Below are positions 8,664 through 16,835 of a stretch of DNA of 64,000 nt, piece after piece; position 1 is the first letter of the stretch, and every line of letters begins with the position of its first letter. This DNA comes from CBDFNN01 sp965250215 (GTDB lineage: Bacteria; Bacteroidota; Rhodothermia; Rhodothermales; DATKEJ01): contig CBDFNN010000004.1 in NCBI GenBank assembly GCA_965250215.1, positions 806,001 through 870,000 on the forward strand, read 5' to 3'. The position numbers were made by a program, and so were the translations under genes. A model generated the notes under the pieces. The model had not been told where the DNA came from, made no database searches, and saw nothing but the letters and a program-made list of their open reading frames with translations.

Positions 8664-9191
8664 TTGGCGAAAGTACACACTCTTAATAAAAAGATTTGCA
8701 TGGTTGGTGTCCCGGCCGTGGGCAAGACAAGTCTAGTGCGCCGTTTCGTGTACTCTCGATTTGATGAACGATATCTAAGTACGATAGGTACGAGTATTAG
8801 CCGTCGCGAGGTAGAAATTGAGCAAGGCGGTACACCTTATTTTGTCAAACTGATATTATGGGACCTAGCAGGAGCAGAACATTTCTCAGCTTTGATGGAA
8901 AGTTATTTTCGAGGTCTGTCCGGGGCAATGCTGGTCTGCGACTTGACCCGTAATAGTACGCTGGAGAGTCTACGATCTCACATCCAGATGATTCGCAAGA
9001 TAAACTCAAAGGCGAGTATTAACCTTCTGTGTAATAAAGCCGACCTTGAGTCCGAAAGAGAGATCAGTGAAGAAAATATCGATGGTCTTTGCTCAACCTT
9101 AGGAATCGAATACTTCCTCACAAGCGCCAAATCCGGTCACAATGTAGATCAGGCGTTTACAAGTCTTGCTGAGCAGATTGTCGGAAACTAG
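8664..9191 (+). CDS. Ras/Rab-like small GTPase
   Basis: 175 residues from a TTG start. All GTP-binding boxes can be seen: G1 GVPAVGKTS near 15-23, G2 threonine in YLSTIGTS near 41, G3 DLAGAE (usually DTAGQE), G4 NKAD, and G5 TSAKS. Such free-standing bacterial Ras-like proteins act as switches, for example in polarity (MglA), but the partner is not known here. The change of the usual Thr to Leu and Gln to Glu in the G3 box removes the normal catalytic glutamine, so intrinsic hydrolysis may be slow. The stop codon lies in a 7-base tandem repeat. Confidence 0.85.
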   Translation: MAKVHTLNKKICMVGVPAVGKTSLVRRFVYSRFDERYLSTIGTSISRREVEIEQGGTPYFVKLILWDLAGAEHFSALMESYFRGLSGAMLVCDLTRNSTLESLRSHIQMIRKINSKASINLLCNKADLESEREISEENIDGLCSTLGIEYFLTSAKSGHNVDQAFTSLAEQIVGN

Positions 9192-9216
9192 AGACTAGAG
9201 ACTAGAGACTAGAGAC
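9187..9216. repeat. Heptamer tandem repeat ACTAGAG x4
   Basis: Four exact copies of ACTAGAG. The stop codon TAG of the GTPase gene is inside the first copy. The array fills most of the gap to the convergent mpl stop at 9226. Confidence 0.95.
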
Positions 9217-9225
9217 CGACTTTAG

Positions 9226-10686
9226 CTATTCCGCTAATTGATCGAGGAGCTTCACATGGATACCGTCGAAGCCACCGTTGCTCATGATCAATACAAGGTC
9301 GCCTTTTCTCAAATCTCCTTTCAGCTTTTTGAGAACCAAATCAGCGGTCTCTAAGGACGTTGCGTTGCTACCTCGGCTAACGATGGTGGTAACGACAGTA
9401 CCTATATCCATGAAGTCGTCTGGATTGTCATTGTGACGTAGGGGAGGAGAGCAGATAATCGCGAGATCGGCGTGATCAAATGCCTCACCATATTCTTTCT
9501 CGAATAATTTTCGCCTGCTAGAATTCGATCTTGGTTGGAAAACGGCGACAATCCGCCGGCCAGGGTACTTCTTGCTTACCGCAAAAATTGTTTCTCTCAC
9601 TGCTGTTGGATGATGCGCGAAGTCGTCTAGTACCAAGACTCCATTGACATCCCCGATTACTTCCTGTCTTCTTTTCAGTCCCTCAAAGCTTGAGAATGCT
9701 TCTCGGATAGTCTCAAAATTAATGCCGTGATGAAGTGCAGCAGCTGCTACCGACAGGGCATTTGAAAGGTTGTGTTTGCCAGGCAAAGAGAGGACCATAT
9801 CGGTTTTCAATTCCCCATGTTTGAGCACAAAGTGAGTACCGTCTGGCCGATAGTCTATCGAGCTAGCATAGATGTCTTCGTCTTCCGTAAAACCATAAGT
9901 GAGGACCTTACAAGAGGCGCGCTGTGCTAGGTCCCTTACGTCCGAAAACTCTCCATTCAATATGAGGACGCCGTCCTGACGGACAAGCTTCGCGAAGTAT
10001 TCGAAAGATTCCTTGTACTCCTCAAATGTCGGATATATGTCGATGTGATCATGCTCCATGGAGGTGACAATGCCCGTGCTTGGACGATAGTGGGCGAACT
10101 TTGGTCGTTTGTCGAAATAGGCACAGTCGTATTCATCTCCCTCTATGATGAAGTATTCTCCTTTGCCTGTATCATAGCTAGTATTTTCACTTTTGAGAAC
10201 TCCACCGATAAGAAATCCAGGATCTTTGCCGGCCACTTTGAATGTGTGGACGGCTAGTCCTGTAGTCGTGGTTTTACCATGTGTGCCGGCAACAACGATC
10301 GACTCACCCTTGCCGATGAAATACTCCGCAATAGCTTCCGGAAAAGAGAGTTGGACGAAGTTATTGTCACGCGCAAAGCTTGCTTCCTCGTGCTTTGGTG
10401 TGCAAGCATTTCCAACGATTAGCAGATCTGGTTTGGGATCGAGATTAGATAGCGAATAGCTGGGATGGAAGCTAATGCCCATTTCGGCTAATCTCTCGTT
10501 CATGGGCGGATAGGAACCGCTATCTGAGCCAGTGACATCGTAGCCTGCCTGTTTGAAGAGACCGGCGACAGAGCCCATGCCGGTGCCACAAATGCCTATG
10601 AGGTAGACGGATTTGACATCCTTCGGGAGATCTGGTCGGTCAAAAATACGAAGATGAGCGTCAGGGAAGTCGGAGAGTTTTTTCAA
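9226..10686 (-). CDS. mpl: UDP-N-acetylmuramate:L-alanyl-gamma-D-glutamyl-meso-diaminopimelate ligase
   Basis: 486 residues. The N-terminal Rossmann part has GICGTGMGSVAGLF near 32 and the Mpl/MurC-type SGSYPPMNERL stretch. The ATP loop is VVAGTHGKTTTTG near 131, and the C-terminal domain has DDFAHHPTAVRET. Mpl attaches a recycled tripeptide directly to UDP-MurNAc in the cytoplasm, saving new synthesis. The PPM motif after the first nucleotide-binding loop and the overall length favour Mpl over MurC. With mtgA and the membrane Mur ligase, it makes three cell-wall genes in the first 15 kb, though not in one operon. Confidence 0.92.
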   Translation of the reverse strand: MKKLSDFPDAHLRIFDRPDLPKDVKSVYLIGICGTGMGSVAGLFKQAGYDVTGSDSGSYPPMNERLAEMGISFHPSYSLSNLDPKPDLLIVGNACTPKHEEASFARDNNFVQLSFPEAIAEYFIGKGESIVVAGTHGKTTTTGLAVHTFKVAGKDPGFLIGGVLKSENTSYDTGKGEYFIIEGDEYDCAYFDKRPKFAHYRPSTGIVTSMEHDHIDIYPTFEEYKESFEYFAKLVRQDGVLILNGEFSDVRDLAQRASCKVLTYGFTEDEDIYASSIDYRPDGTHFVLKHGELKTDMVLSLPGKHNLSNALSVAAAALHHGINFETIREAFSSFEGLKRRQEVIGDVNGVLVLDDFAHHPTAVRETIFAVSKKYPGRRIVAVFQPRSNSSRRKLFEKEYGEAFDHADLAIICSPPLRHNDNPDDFMDIGTVVTTIVSRGSNATSLETADLVLKKLKGDLRKGDLVLIMSNGGFDGIHVKLLDQLAE

Positions 10687-10764
10687 AGTAAGAATAAAAA
10701 ACTAGTGTTGGGAATCGATCCTAAGATGTTTGTGCAGATGGGATGCGGAGGTAATAGACTTCGA

Positions 10765-12855
10765 TTACTCGGAGGGATCGTATCTTTCTCTAATCTCTTG
10801 GATGCTTTCCGGCTCTCCCAGAATAGTTACGAAATCGCCCTTGAGTAGCCCCGTGTCCCCATGTGGAACGATCACCTGACCGTCCCTTCTTATCATAGCG
10901 ATTAGACAGCCTTTTGGGATTCTAATGTCTTTGATTTCCTTCCCAATCCAACCCGAAGTCTCACCATTTCGATTCACTAAGATAGAAATGAATCGTTCGT
11001 CTTTTAGAATAGTCTCTTTTAGATCGTGTTCACTTTTGGCCGTTTTCCAAGCGCTTAGAAAGCCTTTGTCGTCGACCCGTTCAGCTAGATTCGCAAGTAT
11101 CCGCAGATGCTTCTTTGGATCGGATTTAGGACTTATCAGGAAAAAGAAGGCATGTATGTCTTCGTCAGCCTCAAATTCTTCTGGTAACTCAACACCTTCC
11201 ATTGAAATGCCCGGCTTGGATCTTACTATTACAAGACTAGGATTATCGATGTCCTCAAGTGTGAGGTGAGGTAATGCGATTCCTCGAGTTACGGGGGTCT
11301 CACCAACTCGCGTTCCTTGCATGAAGCGGTCAATAAGATCGGCCTCAGTATAGGGTAATTTCGAAGAGAGAAGTTTAGAAGCCTGCTCAACGATTTCTCC
11401 AAAATCTGCCGTTGGTGAGGCTTCGATCACACCCGCTTTAGTGACAAGCTCTTCGTAAGGATCTTCAGTGCGGAGTCCTTTTTCTCGCATGATTCCGCGT
11501 AATTCTCTATCCAAGCCCTCATCGAAGCGTTGCTCACCCCACCTACTAAATATGTGATAGATTGCCCCGGTCCTTGTGACATCATCTCCAGCAAAGTAGT
11601 AATACCATGCAACTCCAACTAGAATAAAACCAACTGTTACACCAATAGCCAAACCACCGATTTGAAAGATTAGTGCGATTGAGCTGATAACACCAAATAT
11701 TTGTATCCAGGGATAGAAAGGTGATTTGAATCCCGGATCGTAGGAATCGATTCTGCTTTCCCTCATGACGATTACCGCGAGACAGATCAAAGCAAAGACG
11801 AAAAGGAGAAAGGCACTTGCTAGCTTGGCAATTTTCGTGACATCGATAAGCAGGACGATAACAGAAATAAGACCAACCGTGAAGTAGATCGCGGCCTTGG
11901 GTGCCTTTGCTTTTGTTAGGGATCCGAAAAAAGCTGGCATGAGATTATCTCGACTCATTGCCAGGGGATATCGAGAGGCACTTAGAATTCCGGCGTTAGC
12001 GACAGCAAGAAAAGAAAAGACGGCGGCAACACTAACTAATATTTTTCCAACATTCCCGGCTAGTAAATCCGCGGCTATTGCCACGGGAGCGATTTCGCCG
12101 CTCAGTTGGTCCATTGGGATGACTCCAATTAGGACAGACATTACAGCTGCGTAAATGAGCATCACTGTCAGAAAGGCAAGGAAAATTCCAAGTGGCAGAT
12201 TACGCTCTGGGTTTTTGACCTCCTCAGAAACGCTTATGATCTTTGTCAATCCAACATAGGAGACATAGACAAGGCCAGCTGTGGAGATTATCCCACCAAA
12301 ACCACCCTCCGGAATGAAGTTACTAAATCGTGCAAAATCGAGAGAGATGAAGCCCAATGCGGAAAACCATCCTAGGATTGCCAGGAGCACGACGGCTAGA
12401 ACTATTTGAATCCCGCCCGTCTTTTTTGCCCCCAACAGATTAAGCCCTCCGAATAGCAAAGCGAATCCGACGGCGACGGTTTTGACTGGGAAATTGTCAA
12501 AAAATAGGCCGAGATAGACACTTATTCCGATTAGAGCAAAAGCCGTCTTGAGAATTAGGGCTATCCAGGTACCAAGACCGCCGATCGTCCCCATTAGGGG
12601 TCCCATAGATCTGTCGAGAAAATAGTAGAAGCCTCCAGATCGCGGCATCGCCGTCGCCAACTCGCTCATGCTCAGAAGAGCTGGGATCAAGGGAAGGGTT
12701 GCAATGAAATAGCTAAGGATTAGCGCAGGTCCAGCAGATTCCGCGGCAAGACCAGGTAGTAGGAATATACCCCCACTTAACGTAGTCGCGGTTGAGATCG
12801 CATATACGTCAACAAGGCCCAGGACCTTCTTGAGTTTCCCGGTCGATTCAGCCAT
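10765..12855 (-). CDS. APC-family amino acid transporter fused to PTS EIIA-like and RCK_C domains
   Basis: 696 residues. Residues about 10-425 form the APC permease with roughly 12 hydrophobic segments (SGGIFLLPGLAA is the first-helix binding motif). Residues about 480-620 match a PTS EIIA type 2 domain, with the usual phospho-accepting histidine in GIALPHLTLED. Residues about 630-690 resemble a TrkA-C/RCK_C ligand-binding domain (IPKGCLIAMIRRDGQVIVPHGDT). The permease should move amino acids or polyamines across the inner membrane, with the two soluble domains sensing energy state or a small ligand. No PTS EI or HPr gene is in view. Confidence 0.87.
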   Translation of the reverse strand: MAESTGKLKKVLGLVDVYAISTATTLSGGIFLLPGLAAESAGPALILSYFIATLPLIPALLSMSELATAMPRSGGFYYFLDRSMGPLMGTIGGLGTWIALILKTAFALIGISVYLGLFFDNFPVKTVAVGFALLFGGLNLLGAKKTGGIQIVLAVVLLAILGWFSALGFISLDFARFSNFIPEGGFGGIISTAGLVYVSYVGLTKIISVSEEVKNPERNLPLGIFLAFLTVMLIYAAVMSVLIGVIPMDQLSGEIAPVAIAADLLAGNVGKILVSVAAVFSFLAVANAGILSASRYPLAMSRDNLMPAFFGSLTKAKAPKAAIYFTVGLISVIVLLIDVTKIAKLASAFLLFVFALICLAVIVMRESRIDSYDPGFKSPFYPWIQIFGVISSIALIFQIGGLAIGVTVGFILVGVAWYYYFAGDDVTRTGAIYHIFSRWGEQRFDEGLDRELRGIMREKGLRTEDPYEELVTKAGVIEASPTADFGEIVEQASKLLSSKLPYTEADLIDRFMQGTRVGETPVTRGIALPHLTLEDIDNPSLVIVRSKPGISMEGVELPEEFEADEDIHAFFFLISPKSDPKKHLRILANLAERVDDKGFLSAWKTAKSEHDLKETILKDERFISILVNRNGETSGWIGKEIKDIRIPKGCLIAMIRRDGQVIVPHGDTGLLKGDFVTILGEPESIQEIRERYDPSE

Positions 12856-12885
12856 TAAATGGGTTAGCTTTGTTTGTGCTGAGAA

Positions 12886-13416
12886 TTAAAGGATCGACTT
12901 GAAGGTATCAGGCATCTCATTTTGGGCCTGAGCTTTCCCGTCATTTGGTCCGTCGACCTTTGCTTCAGCAATGGAGTGATGAGATTCTTCTCCGCAATAC
13001 TTTTCGAAAGCGAAGATTAGATCGGCAGCGATGGCGTTAGCCGTGCGTCCTTCGATTTGCCTTCTTTCGATTACGAAGATAGGATCTTGACCTTTCATCA
13101 AGGCGATGAATGGAGAGGAGGGCGGAATGCCGATCAAGTACTCACGCATTCTAGCTGTCGCTTCAAGATGTTGGCCCGCAAAGACGGTAAATTGATGGTC
13201 TGGCTTTGGTCCCGGGGCTTGCAAAGCCATCGCAACACCGGGTCTGGCCATGGCAGCTGCACATCCGCAGACGCTATTGACGACAACGAGAGAAGTCTCT
13301 TCACTGCCAACAGTATTGAGTGCTCTGTCAACCTCTTCGATACTGAGTAATTCCTTAATGCCGAGGAAGGTTAATTCTTCGCGCATGGGTCGCACTAATT
13401 CTGGGGGATAAGGCAT
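12886..13416 (-). CDS. Bacilliredoxin, BrxA/BrxB family
   Basis: 176 residues, somewhat longer than the usual ~145. The redox motif VNSVCGCAAAMARPG near residue 48-62 is the CGC signature of the family, which uses the low-molecular-weight thiol bacillithiol to repair oxidised protein cysteines in Bacillus. The C-terminal ~30 residues (AKVDGPNDGKAQAQ) are extra and probably disordered. It lies 30 bases upstream of the transporter on the same strand and may be co-transcribed. A thiol-disulfide role in the cytoplasm is the best reading. Confidence 0.88.
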   Translation of the reverse strand: MPYPPELVRPMREELTFLGIKELLSIEEVDRALNTVGSEETSLVVVNSVCGCAAAMARPGVAMALQAPGPKPDHQFTVFAGQHLEATARMREYLIGIPPSSPFIALMKGQDPIFVIERRQIEGRTANAIAADLIFAFEKYCGEESHHSIAEAKVDGPNDGKAQAQNEMPDTFKSIL

Positions 13417-13491
13417 AATGTTGGAGGTCTAGATTTTAGATTTATATAGGGGATGAACGATTGCCCTAGGTCGAGGATCCCCGGACAGTTG

Positions 13492-13673
13492 TCAGGAAAT
13501 AGTCGTCAGCCTTCAGCTTTCAGTCTTCAGAATGTCATCACAAAACCTCTGCGGATCGGATAATGAGGTCTGGCATTGCCTAGACGATCTCAGATCTCAT
13601 GCCGATCCTAAGAAATGTCCGGCGAGATGACCAAAATCCATTCTGATGACTGAAAGCTGAAGGCTGACGACTA
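13492..13673. repeat. Heptamer arrays in a 35-bp inverted repeat
   Basis: The left arm (13500-13534) and right arm (13639-13673) pair at 34 of 35 positions around a 104-base loop. The left arm shows TCAG every 7 bases (13492, 13506, 13513, 13520, 13527). The right arm shows CTGA every 7 bases (13643, 13650, 13657, 13664). The loop itself contains GGATCGG and CCGATCC, which can pair as an inner stem. Confidence 0.93.
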
Positions 13674-13738
13674 AAGTCTTGGTTCTTAGTTTTGGGTTTT
13701 CAGTGGGACATTCTTTCAACATGGGCGTGTAAGCTCAG

Positions 13739-13772
13739 CCGCTTGATACACCATCAGGCGGTTTTATTTTTT
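13739..13772 (+). terminator. Intrinsic terminator in the greA leader
   Basis: CCGCTTGAT pairs with ATCAGGCGG (one G-U) around ACACC and is followed by TTTTATTTTTT. No plus-strand gene lies upstream, so it is either an attenuator in the greA leader or the end of a small RNA. Confidence 0.8.
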
Positions 13773-13795
13773 GACCATAAGCTGAAGTAATATCG

Positions 13796-14272
13796 ATGTC
13801 GGGCGGACCAACATATTTGACGAAAGAAGGATTAGCCAAGCTCAAAGAAGAGCTAAAGTTCATGCAGACCACGGAGCGCCGTAGGATCTCGCAAGAAATT
13901 GCAGAAGCACGTGCTCAAGGTGATCTTTCGGAAAATGCAGAATATGATGCTGCAAAGGATGCACAAGGCCTTCTTGAGGCACGTATTGCAAAAATGGATG
14001 AGACCATTCGTTCTTCGAGGATTGTTGACGAGAGTCTGATAGATACAAGCAAAGTCTTTGTACTATCAATAGTAAAGGTCAAAAATTTAACGGTAAACAA
14101 GGAGTTTCTCTATACACTTGTTGCAGCTGAGGAAGCCGATTTTTCTGTCGGTAAAATTTCAGTTCAAAGTCCTATTGGAAAAGCTCTTCTTGGGCACAAA
14201 GTCGGCGATGTTGTAGAGGTTGCCGTACCTGCAGGTTCGCTTAAGCTGGAGATTCTTTCGATTGATCGATAG
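13796..14272 (+). CDS. greA: Transcript cleavage factor GreA
   Basis: 158 residues, the normal length. The N-terminal coiled coil carries the catalytic acidic tip (GDLSENAEYDAAKD near 41-54), and the C-terminal FKBP-like domain has SPIGKALLGHKVGD. It enters the RNA polymerase secondary channel and stimulates cleavage of backtracked RNA. An intrinsic terminator just before the start suggests its expression is controlled by read-through, as known for E. coli greA. The next gene, mtgA, lies 130 bases downstream on the same strand. Confidence 0.96.
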   Translation: MSGGPTYLTKEGLAKLKEELKFMQTTERRRISQEIAEARAQGDLSENAEYDAAKDAQGLLEARIAKMDETIRSSRIVDESLIDTSKVFVLSIVKVKNLTVNKEFLYTLVAAEEADFSVGKISVQSPIGKALLGHKVGDVVEVAVPAGSLKLEILSIDR

Positions 14273-14402
14273 TAGACGGAATCGGTGGACAGATAGTCTA
14301 TTTTGCCTATTAAAATGGTCTGATCAGTGCACTTATCGTGACCCGTTCTGGGCGATCTATCTGGAGGAAATCGAATCAACTTGAACAGTCTGGTGATAAA
14401 CT

Positions 14403-15104
14403 ATGGCAAAGAAAGTCGCCGAAAGTGAGACACAAAAGCAGTCGTTCTTTAGGAGACTCTTAAAGTGGTCTTTTCGCTTAGTCTTTTTCTATCTCGCTTT
14501 CTGCCTTATCTCCATTGTCTACCTTCGATTTTTCAACCCTATTGTCACGGCAGTTCATATCGAACGCTTTGTCGAACATTGGATAGCTGATGAGGATTAC
14601 GATTATCGATTTACTCCTGTAACGCTTTCAGAAATAGATGATGACTTAGAGCATGCGGTTGTCAGTGCGGAAGATGGGAGGTTCTTCGTACATAATGGAG
14701 TGGACTGGGATGCCGTCCAGGATGTGTATGATGAGTACAAGGAAAAAGGACGACTACGAGGAGCGTCTACCATCACTCAACAACTCGTCAAGAATGTGTT
14801 CTTCACGACGGATCGTTCATATGTCAGGAAGGCTCTCGAAGTACCTCTCGCCTATCTGGCCGATTGGATTATCCCCAAAGACCGCATTCTCGAGCTCTAT
14901 TTGAACATAGTGGAATGGGGTCCTGGGACTTTCGGAATTGAAGAAGCTAGCCGCCGCTATTATCGGAAAAGCGCTGCCTCGCTGACACGAAATGAGTCAG
15001 CTCGCTTGGCGGCTTGTTTGCCGGCTCCCCGGTCGAGAAGACCACAGCAAATGAATCGCTATTCGAGGTTGATTCTTCAACGGATGAAGAATTCGGGTTA
15101 TTAG
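14403..15104 (+). CDS. mtgA: Monofunctional biosynthetic peptidoglycan transglycosylase
   Basis: 233 residues. One N-terminal membrane segment (about 25-46) is followed by the GT51 domain: VSAEDGRFFVHNG near 84-96 includes the catalytic glutamate, ASTITQQLVKNVF near 121 is motif II, and LYLNIVEWG near 162 is motif IV. There is no transpeptidase domain. It polymerises lipid II glycan strands on the outer face of the inner membrane. It converges on the DUF1501 gene with a 34-base gap. Confidence 0.94.
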   Translation: MAKKVAESETQKQSFFRRLLKWSFRLVFFYLAFCLISIVYLRFFNPIVTAVHIERFVEHWIADEDYDYRFTPVTLSEIDDDLEHAVVSAEDGRFFVHNGVDWDAVQDVYDEYKEKGRLRGASTITQQLVKNVFFTTDRSYVRKALEVPLAYLADWIIPKDRILELYLNIVEWGPGTFGIEEASRRYYRKSAASLTRNESARLAACLPAPRSRRPQQMNRYSRLILQRMKNSGY

Positions 15105-15138
15105 ACGATTAGCAATTGTCTCTAACTTGGGTCAGTTT

Positions 15139-16833
15139 TTAGCGAAGCAAGGTCATTTTTCGAGTCTGCTTGTAGCCAACCGCCTCTAGAACATAAAGAT
15201 ATGTCCCACTTGGATAGTTGCTAGCGTCGAAAGGGACGTCGTACTTACCCGTTGCTTGCCAAGAATTAATCAAGGTGTCTAGTTCTCTGCCGTCGCTAGT
15301 GTAAACTGATAGTTTTACGCGACCCGGTTTCTTAAGAGAAAAGGTAATATTTGTGATCGGGTTGAATGGATTCGGATAATTCTGCTCAAGAAGAAAATCT
15401 GAGGGGAGAGAGTCACTCCCGGATGAAGTCTGGAAAGGGCTCTCGATGAAATTGACGGGGTCAAAATTACGACCTAAAATTGCCGCTGTGTCCAGCTCGG
15501 AGATTCCAAACCACTGATGCAGGAGTGTCGAATAGATAGATCTGAAATCTATGCCGTGCTTCAGATTCCCGGCGGAGTCCAAATCCGTCAAGCTTGGAGG
15601 ATCACCAAAAAATCCTCCCTTAACCGGAGGTCCAAAAGCGAAGAGCGGAGCAGCAGTTCCGTGATCTGTTCCGCGCCCACCGTTTTCTTCAACTCGGCGT
15701 CCAAATTCAGAGAATGTGACCGTTAGCACATCGGCATCGAGACCATCAGCAGAGAGATCCTGATAAAAGTTCGCGATCGCTTTGCCCAGTACTTCCATTA
15801 AAGCTCCGTGCTGGCCTTCTTGAAAGGTGTGGGTGTCGAAGTTTGGAAGTTGGACGACGTAAATCTTAGTTCCCAATCTTCCTCTTATGCTTCGGGCAAC
15901 GGAAGCAAGACTCTTACTAAAGTCCCAATAATCTCCGGTGGCTTGTTCGTACTCGACCAGATTGCTGGAGTCATTGTAAGCCTCTCTAATTGCTGCACCA
16001 TAGGTGATGGTTCGGTTGGAAATTTGTCTAAGAAATAGGAGTTCTTCTCCGGCAGAAGTTTCTGCAACATTATCCTCGTCGAATATCGCGCCTGTCTGTG
16101 CGATCTGCTCAAAGGCCTCTACACTCGGGGTTGAGATTCCCATCCGAAAATCAGGTCCCTGAAAAAGAATGGGAGTGAAAGAGCCAATTTGAACAGCAAC
16201 AGGTGATTCGAGCTCAGAGAAATCGGGATATTGGCTGTCTAGATGCCGCCCTACCCATCCAGTGTCATCTTCAACATCGGCGTCTGAAGCTGATACCCAG
16301 ATATCTGTTGACCTGAAATGCGAAAGATTGGTGTCGGCATATCCTACACCATTGACGATGCTCATTTGGCCATCCTGCCAAAGCGGTGTTAGTGGCTCGA
16401 GTTTTGGATGCAGACCGTAGTCGTCGTTAAGTCTTGAAGCTACATTGGGAGATATGGAGAGCGTCGGCCGTCGGTTGTAATAGACATCGTTGGTGATGGG
16501 CACAACCGTGCTGAGTCCATCATTTCCTCCGGCAAGCTGGATAAGCACGAGCACCCTGTCGTTCTCAACTTGCTGAAGTTGGTTCAATAGAGGGGATCCA
16601 GCAAAGGTCTGCACTGGTTTTCCTGCCACGATAAACGAAGCGCCTAGTGAAGCGGCTCCAATTCGATTGAGGAAATCTCGTCTACTCCAGCTAGTGTGAT
16701 CTTGAGTGTGGGCGTCGCCGTGCTCCAAGGAAATGCCTCTTTCTTCAGATCCGTCTGCATGGAATTTATCGCAGTTGCAGTCTTTAGTCTCTGACATAAT
16801 ATTATCGTCCATCATTGAGGTGAATTTGTCCAT
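15139..16833 (-). CDS. DUF1501 protein with twin-arginine motif and T9SS tail
   Basis: 564 residues. DUF1501 is a secreted sulfatase/alkaline-phosphatase-like family of unknown substrate. A long hydrophilic N-terminus (~48 residues) leads to SWSRRDFLNRIGAAS and a hydrophobic stretch, which is a Tat-type signal. The core has LIQLAGGNDGLSTVVPI and FGRRVEENGGRGTDHG. The end contains QNYPNPFNP and finishes KMTLLR, a T9SS type A tail. It is 2 bases downstream of the DUF1800 gene, the partner it almost always accompanies. The pairing of a Tat-like signal with a T9SS tail is unusual because T9SS cargo normally enters by Sec. Confidence 0.9.
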   Translation of the reverse strand: MDKFTSMMDDNIMSETKDCNCDKFHADGSEERGISLEHGDAHTQDHTSWSRRDFLNRIGAASLGASFIVAGKPVQTFAGSPLLNQLQQVENDRVLVLIQLAGGNDGLSTVVPITNDVYYNRRPTLSISPNVASRLNDDYGLHPKLEPLTPLWQDGQMSIVNGVGYADTNLSHFRSTDIWVSASDADVEDDTGWVGRHLDSQYPDFSELESPVAVQIGSFTPILFQGPDFRMGISTPSVEAFEQIAQTGAIFDEDNVAETSAGEELLFLRQISNRTITYGAAIREAYNDSSNLVEYEQATGDYWDFSKSLASVARSIRGRLGTKIYVVQLPNFDTHTFQEGQHGALMEVLGKAIANFYQDLSADGLDADVLTVTFSEFGRRVEENGGRGTDHGTAAPLFAFGPPVKGGFFGDPPSLTDLDSAGNLKHGIDFRSIYSTLLHQWFGISELDTAAILGRNFDPVNFIESPFQTSSGSDSLPSDFLLEQNYPNPFNPITNITFSLKKPGRVKLSVYTSDGRELDTLINSWQATGKYDVPFDASNYPSGTYLYVLEAVGYKQTRKMTLLR

Positions 16834-16835
16834 GG

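Larger units (their letters stand above)
13417..13795. other. Divergent intergenic region with long palindrome and greA leader
   Basis: 379 bases between the bacilliredoxin and greA starts. It holds two facing 7-base-period arrays forming a 35-bp imperfect inverted repeat, a third 7-base-period stretch (13678-13705), and an intrinsic terminator 35 bases before greA. No protein gene is seen. Confidence 0.8.

Noticed and set aside
13500..13673. IS element or integron attachment site
   Set aside because: No transposase or integrase gene, no target duplication and no attC core; the arms are better described as opposing heptamer arrays.
15139..16833. Classical Sec signal peptide for the DUF1501 protein
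   Set aside because: The hydrophobic stretch follows a twin-arginine pattern about 48 residues in, so a plain Sec signal at the annotated start is not supported.
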